Origin: Candidatus Poribacteria bacterium
GTDB taxonomy: Bacteria; Poribacteria; DTPJ01; WJIO01
Direction of reading: 5' to 3'
Length of the DNA stretch: 9,649 nucleotides
Assembly: GCA_014730235.1 (NCBI GenBank)
Contig: WJIO01000124.1
Span: 1 to 9,649 of the forward strand
Part shown: one piece after another, positions 6,546 to 9,649 of the stretch
How the letters are laid out: each line of letters opens with the position of its first letter
Numbering within the stretch: position 1 is the first letter of the stretch
Notes under the pieces: generated by a model
Told to the model about the DNA's origin: nothing
The model's input: the letters and a program-made list of their open reading frames with translations, nothing else
Database searches by the model: none
Position numbers and translations under genes: made by a program

Positions 6546-6595
6546 TTAGAACTATTGATTTTTTGATCTATACAATGTTCACCTATATTAGAACT
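6546..6595 (+). promoter_or_regulatory. Direct repeat TTAGAACT upstream of the response regulator
   Basis: TTAGAACT occurs at 6546-6553 and again at 6588-6595, 42 bases apart, close to four helical turns. The second copy ends about 20 bases before the start codon. OmpR/PhoB-family regulators bind direct repeats and often control their own gene, so these could be operator half-sites. The spacing is longer than a standard Pho box, and an 8-base repeat in AT-rich DNA may be chance. No convincing -35/-10 pair was found in 6485-6600; TTGACT at 6508-6513 lacks a good -10. Confidence 0.25.
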
Positions 6596-6614
6596 TGGGG
6601 AAAGGAAAATCCTG

Positions 6615-7289
6615 ATGAGAAAAGTCTGGATCGTTGAAGATGAGCCGGACATAGCCGATTTAGTAGCACGTAATCTACGCAAAGAACAATTTGATGTTAA
6701 AGAATTCTACGATGGTGAAGATTTTATTGATGCTTTAAAAAGCGAACTACCAGATCTGGTGGTGCTTGATTTAATGCTTCCCGGTATAGATGGATTGGAA
6801 ATATGTAAGATTATGAGATTAGAGTCCAGAACCCGATCTGTTCCGATTATTATACTGACAGCAAAGGGAACCGAATTAGATGTGGTTTTAGGTCTGGAAC
6901 TGGGCGCGGATGACTATATGGTAAAGCCTTTTAGTGTACGCGAATTGATGGCCAGGATAAAAGCCATTTTACGTCGTTCAGAAGAAACTGATACGGACAA
7001 TATTATTAAATTCGGTGGACTTACACTAAATCCAGAGAGCTTTGAAGCCAAGACAGACGGTGAAGTTGTGGGATTAACTTATGCAGAATTTAAAACTCTG
7101 GAACTTCTGGCAAGAAAACCAAGCCGCGTCTTTACCCGTCAGCAAATAATTGACGGTATATGGGATGATTACAGGCTTGTAGTATCAAAAACTGTGGATG
7201 TGCATATCGCGCGTCTCAGGAAAAAAATTGGTAAATACGGGCATATGATAAAAACCGTTAGAGGGGTAGGGTATAAATTTGAGCCGTAG
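6615..7289 (+). CDS. OmpR/PhoB-family response regulator
   Basis: This 224-residue DNA-binding response regulator has two domains of normal length. The receiver (about 1-121) has the acidic pair E8/D9, phosphoacceptor D52 in VVLDLMLPG, T82 in ILTAKG and K104 in VKPF. The winged-helix domain (about 132-224) contains LTYAEFKTLELL, recognition-helix region SKTVDVHIARLRKKIG and the closing wing IKTVRGVGYKF. The ATG follows AAAGGA with an 8-base gap. The gene overlaps the histidine kinase gene by 11 bases, so the two form a cognate, translationally coupled pair. Sequence style is close to PhoB, but no phosphate genes are nearby, so the name phoB is not assigned and the regulon is unknown. Confidence 0.96.
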   Translation: MRKVWIVEDEPDIADLVARNLRKEQFDVKEFYDGEDFIDALKSELPDLVVLDLMLPGIDGLEICKIMRLESRTRSVPIIILTAKGTELDVVLGLELGADDYMVKPFSVRELMARIKAILRRSEETDTDNIIKFGGLTLNPESFEAKTDGEVVGLTYAEFKTLELLARKPSRVFTRQQIIDGIWDDYRLVVSKTVDVHIARLRKKIGKYGHMIKTVRGVGYKFEP

Positions 7290-9012
7290 AATAGGTATTT
7301 TCTGGAAATACTTTATATCATATTCAGCTATAGCAACTATCGTCATACTTATTCTTGCTATAATAATTAATTCTTCTGTTCGAGAGCGTTATAAAAAGAC
7401 GATATTAGAAGACCTGGAAAGACAGGGAATATTTGCAGGAATTGCCTTTAGAGATGTTTTTGGAAATGAACCGGAAAAATTTGAATCCCTTGTTAAAGAA
7501 ATATCTGAAAAAACAAAAGCCAGGGTAACTATCATAGATGTTAATGGGAAAGTTCTGGCTGATTCTGATAGACCTTCTGACGAAATGGAAAGTCATTTAG
7601 ACCGACCGGAGGTACAAAAAGCATTAACAGGTGAAATCGGCATAAGGACAAGATTCAGCAAAACAATAGGCCAGAGAATGAGCTATGTGGCTGTTCCTGT
7701 AATAGATGACCAGAGTATAAAGGGAATAGTCAGATTAAGTCTAAAGTCCCAGTTTATAGAAGCCTTATTAAGCGAAATGACAAGGGAAATGATAACTCTA
7801 TCCGTTATAATCTGGGGTATCATACTTATACTTACGTTTATTTTTTCCAGGATTTTCTCATCTTCTGTTAAAGAGATGGTATATCTTACAAAGAGGTTCG
7901 CCAGCGGAGATTTCACCAAGCGTCTTCTGGTTAAAAGGCAGGATGAACTGGGCGATTTGTCTTCCGGCCTGAATGAAATGTCCCGAAAGTTACAATCCCT
8001 GTTTAATCAGCTTCAGGCCCAGCACGATGAACTTGGTGCGATAATCGAATCCATGACAGAGGGGGTTTTGGTGCTGGATCGAAGGCTGAATATACGTCTG
8101 GCTAACACCAGTTTCAGGACTATTTTTTCTGTGGAGGGTGAGGTAGAAGGTCGGAGTTATATTGAAGTTGTACGCTTTGCGCCACTCAAGGAGATGGTTG
8201 ATGAGCTTTCTGAAAGCGGACAGGTTAAAGGAAAAAGAATGCAGTTTAACAACAGGATACTGTTGAGCAACGGCATAGCCCTTAAAGGCTCAGAAGACAA
8301 CGAAGGAAGTTATGTCCTGGTTTTTCATGATATGACTTCTGAAGCCCATCTTGAGCAGATCAAGGGTGAATTGGTAGCAAATGCCTCCCATGAACTTAGA
8401 ACTCCGTTGACCGCCATGCGAGGATATCTGGAGACTTTCGAGGATGAGGACCCGGAAACCCAGAAGATGTTTATCCAGGTTGTACGAAGAAATGTAGACA
8501 GAATATCAAACATGGTATCAGACCTGCTTTTGCTGTCAAGGCTGGAAGTATCAGAAGCTCAGAGGGATTTTGAAAAGGTTGATATTGCCGAAGTGTCGGA
8601 AAATGTAATAAAGCTTATCGAACGCATAGCTCAAAACAAAGGGCTTGAATTGAAAATGGAAATCGAACCGGGATTGGTGGTTAATGGTGACCCCTTTCTT
8701 CTGGAGCAGATGATGCTAAATCTTCTGGATAATGCTGTCAAATATACGGAAAAAGGTGAGGTTGCTTTGCATGCAAGTCAGGAAGATGGAAAAGTGAAAA
8801 TTCAGATTTCGGATACTGGCGTTGGTATACCTCAGAGGCATTTATCCAGGATATTTGAGCGTTTCTACAGGGTGGACAAAGCCCGTTCCAGGGATCTAGG
8901 TGGCACTGGATTGGGATTATCAATCGTTAAGCACATAATACAAATTCACGAAGGAAGTATTGATGTGGAAAGTCAACCGGGCATAGGTACAAAATTTAAT
9001 ATAATAATATAA
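7279..9012 (+). CDS. PhoR-like membrane sensor histidine kinase (HAMP-PAS-HisKA-HATPase)
   Basis: This 577-residue inner-membrane kinase is predicted to phosphorylate the response regulator encoded just upstream. Transmembrane segments lie at about 12-30 and 172-195. The extracytoplasmic part between them has the PhoR-type Cache-like pattern: VNGKVLADSDRPSDEMESHL, then RPEVQKALTGEIG, and later MSYVAVPV. HAMP spans about 196-245 and PAS about 250-355 (IIESMTEGVLVLDRR). HisKA has ASHELRTPLTAMRGY with H371 as the phosphorylated residue. The ATPase has the N box around N485 (LLDNAVKYT), DTGVGIP from D512 and GGTGLGLSIV from G541. The start is a TTG, inside the end of the regulator gene and preceded by GAGGGGTAGGG. 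The next in-frame ATG is over 100 codons away and would remove the first membrane segment, so TTG is well supported. The ligand is unknown. Confidence 0.95.
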   Translation: MSRRIGIFWKYFISYSAIATIVILILAIIINSSVRERYKKTILEDLERQGIFAGIAFRDVFGNEPEKFESLVKEISEKTKARVTIIDVNGKVLADSDRPSDEMESHLDRPEVQKALTGEIGIRTRFSKTIGQRMSYVAVPVIDDQSIKGIVRLSLKSQFIEALLSEMTREMITLSVIIWGIILILTFIFSRIFSSSVKEMVYLTKRFASGDFTKRLLVKRQDELGDLSSGLNEMSRKLQSLFNQLQAQHDELGAIIESMTEGVLVLDRRLNIRLANTSFRTIFSVEGEVEGRSYIEVVRFAPLKEMVDELSESGQVKGKRMQFNNRILLSNGIALKGSEDNEGSYVLVFHDMTSEAHLEQIKGELVANASHELRTPLTAMRGYLETFEDEDPETQKMFIQVVRRNVDRISNMVSDLLLLSRLEVSEAQRDFEKVDIAEVSENVIKLIERIAQNKGLELKMEIEPGLVVNGDPFLLEQMMLNLLDNAVKYTEKGEVALHASQEDGKVKIQISDTGVGIPQRHLSRIFERFYRVDKARSRDLGGTGLGLSIVKHIIQIHEGSIDVESQPGIGTKFNIII

Positions 9013-9014
9013 TC

Positions 9015-9105
9015 GTAATCGTTAAAAAATGAAAAATGTGTTTAGAAAATACCTTTATAATGATGGTAAATGACAAATAAATTATATCCATTTTTTAACG
9101 ATTAT
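9015..9105. mobile_element. Complete family A MITE-like element, short form
   Basis: TAATCGTTAAAAAATG (9016-9031) and its perfect reverse complement (9089-9104) bound an 89-base non-coding element. The left two thirds match the truncated copy at 87-148 closely. It begins 3 bases after the kinase stop codon and ends 8 bases before the ribosome binding site of the next gene. A transcript reading through could fold it into a 16-bp AT-rich stem. No clear target duplication is visible, although TATAAT occurs near both ends (9008-9013 and 9103-9108). No T-run follows, so it is not a standard terminator. Confidence 0.72.
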
Positions 9106-9124
9106 AATAAACGGAGGTAAAGTT

Positions 9125-9649
9125 ATGTTAATCATGCTTATAACTTCGGTAGCCATAGCATCTTACGGCCAGATAGGGAAACGTCCGTATGAAATGGTTT
9201 GGGCTGACCGTGTGGAGGACGATCACCCGCCGTTGATAGACTTCGAGGATTTATCCGGCTGGCGTGTGGAGGTTAAGAATTCCGAAGCCGTCTTTGAGCA
9301 AACCAGGGAACAGCAGATATGGGGTAAATACGTTGGAAAATTCACTTACAAAGCCACAGGCGAAAACCCGGAGGTGCGTATTCTCCCCCCTGAACCTGTG
9401 GATATAAAAGATCCCTTCGATGCCTTAACATGCTGGATATACGGCAACAACTGGGCCTGGGCCCCGGATCCCAATACACCACAGGTAAATGTATCAGCTA
9501 TTTTTGAAGACTCCCAGGGCCGCGATATATGGGTAAATCTTATCCGGGTTCGATGGAAAGAATGGTTTCTGTGCCACAAAAGACTAACACCAGAGGAAAT
9601 CCAGCAGGTTAAGAGCGGTGCTAAATTCAAGGCCTTTATTGTGGATAAC
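9125..9649 (+). CDS. Probable exported protein of unknown function, C-terminus beyond window
   Basis: An open frame of 175 codons runs without a stop from an ATG at 9125 to the window edge. GGAGGT at 9113-9118 lies 6 bases before the ATG and fixes the start. The N-terminus MLIMLITSVAIASYGQ is hydrophobic and signal-like, but lacks the positive charge normally seen near the first residues. The mature part has many aromatic residues and alternating strands, such as LIDFEDLSGWRVEV, FTYKATGENPEVRILPP, CWIYGNNWAWAPDP and VNVSAIFEDSQG. This suggests an all-beta, carbohydrate-binding-like sandwich, but I do not recognise a named family. Its base composition looks richer in G+C than the kinase gene. 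It may belong to the same transcription unit as the kinase or have its own promoter in the family A element. Confidence 0.75.
   Translation, partial: MLIMLITSVAIASYGQIGKRPYEMVWADRVEDDHPPLIDFEDLSGWRVEVKNSEAVFEQTREQQIWGKYVGKFTYKATGENPEVRILPPEPVDIKDPFDALTCWIYGNNWAWAPDPNTPQVNVSAIFEDSQGRDIWVNLIRVRWKEWFLCHKRLTPEEIQQVKSGAKFKAFIVDN

Noticed and set aside
7279-7289. Frameshift or fusion between response regulator and kinase
   Set aside because: Each protein is complete with intact domains; the 11-base overlap with a TTG start is a normal coupled arrangement for such pairs.
9346-9630. Open frame of 94 codons on the minus strand inside the last gene
   Set aside because: It is antisense to the frame that has a strong ribosome binding site and a signal-like start; its composition looks like a shadow frame and it has no supported start.

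Overview
This is a bacterial chromosome fragment with moderately low G+C. It holds seven complete protein genes, one gene cut off by the right edge, and an unusually rich set of short repeats in the gaps. The organism cannot be named from this window. A PhoB/PhoR-type two-component pair, a CoA-disulfide-reductase/rhodanese fusion, a DegT-type aminotransferase beside a xylose-isomerase-like TIM barrel, and many TGTCATTCCTGCGAAAGCAG-type palindromes would fit an uncultivated, anaerobic or sugar-degrading lineage. That is inference only.

Layout. Bases 1-364 hold repeats and no gene. A plus-strand cluster follows: an FAD/NAD disulfide reductase with a C-terminal rhodanese domain (365-2038) and two related aldo-keto-reductase-like TIM-barrel proteins (2056-2832, 2915-3772). 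Convergent to it are two minus-strand genes: a sugar-phosphate-isomerase-like TIM barrel (5449-6252), and downstream of it a PLP-dependent sugar or cyclitol aminotransferase (3911-5173). A roughly 200-bp inverted-repeat element lies between these two. A divergent intergenic region (6253-6614) carries a promoter for the isomerase-like gene, a 120-bp MITE-like element, and the leader of the response regulator. The response regulator (6615-7289) and PhoR-like histidine kinase (7279-9012) overlap by 11 bp. After a second copy of the MITE-like element, a gene for a probable exported protein (9125 onward) runs off the window.

How the genes may work together. The isomerase-like protein and the aminotransferase resemble enzymes used together in sugar, amino-sugar or cyclitol metabolism. 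The reductase/rhodanese and the two AKR-like proteins are probably co-transcribed, but their joint role is unknown. The kinase senses something outside the membrane through a PhoR-type Cache-like domain. Its targets are not shown, because no phosphate-transport genes are present.

The most novel content is the repeats. Family A is a MITE-like family with 15-16 bp terminal inverted repeats (GTAATCGTTAAAAAAT), present as two full copies and one truncated copy; one full copy has a candidate 6-bp target duplication. Family B is a long palindromic element with its own outer inverted repeats, present as one full copy, one half copy fused to a truncated family A copy, and one small remnant.
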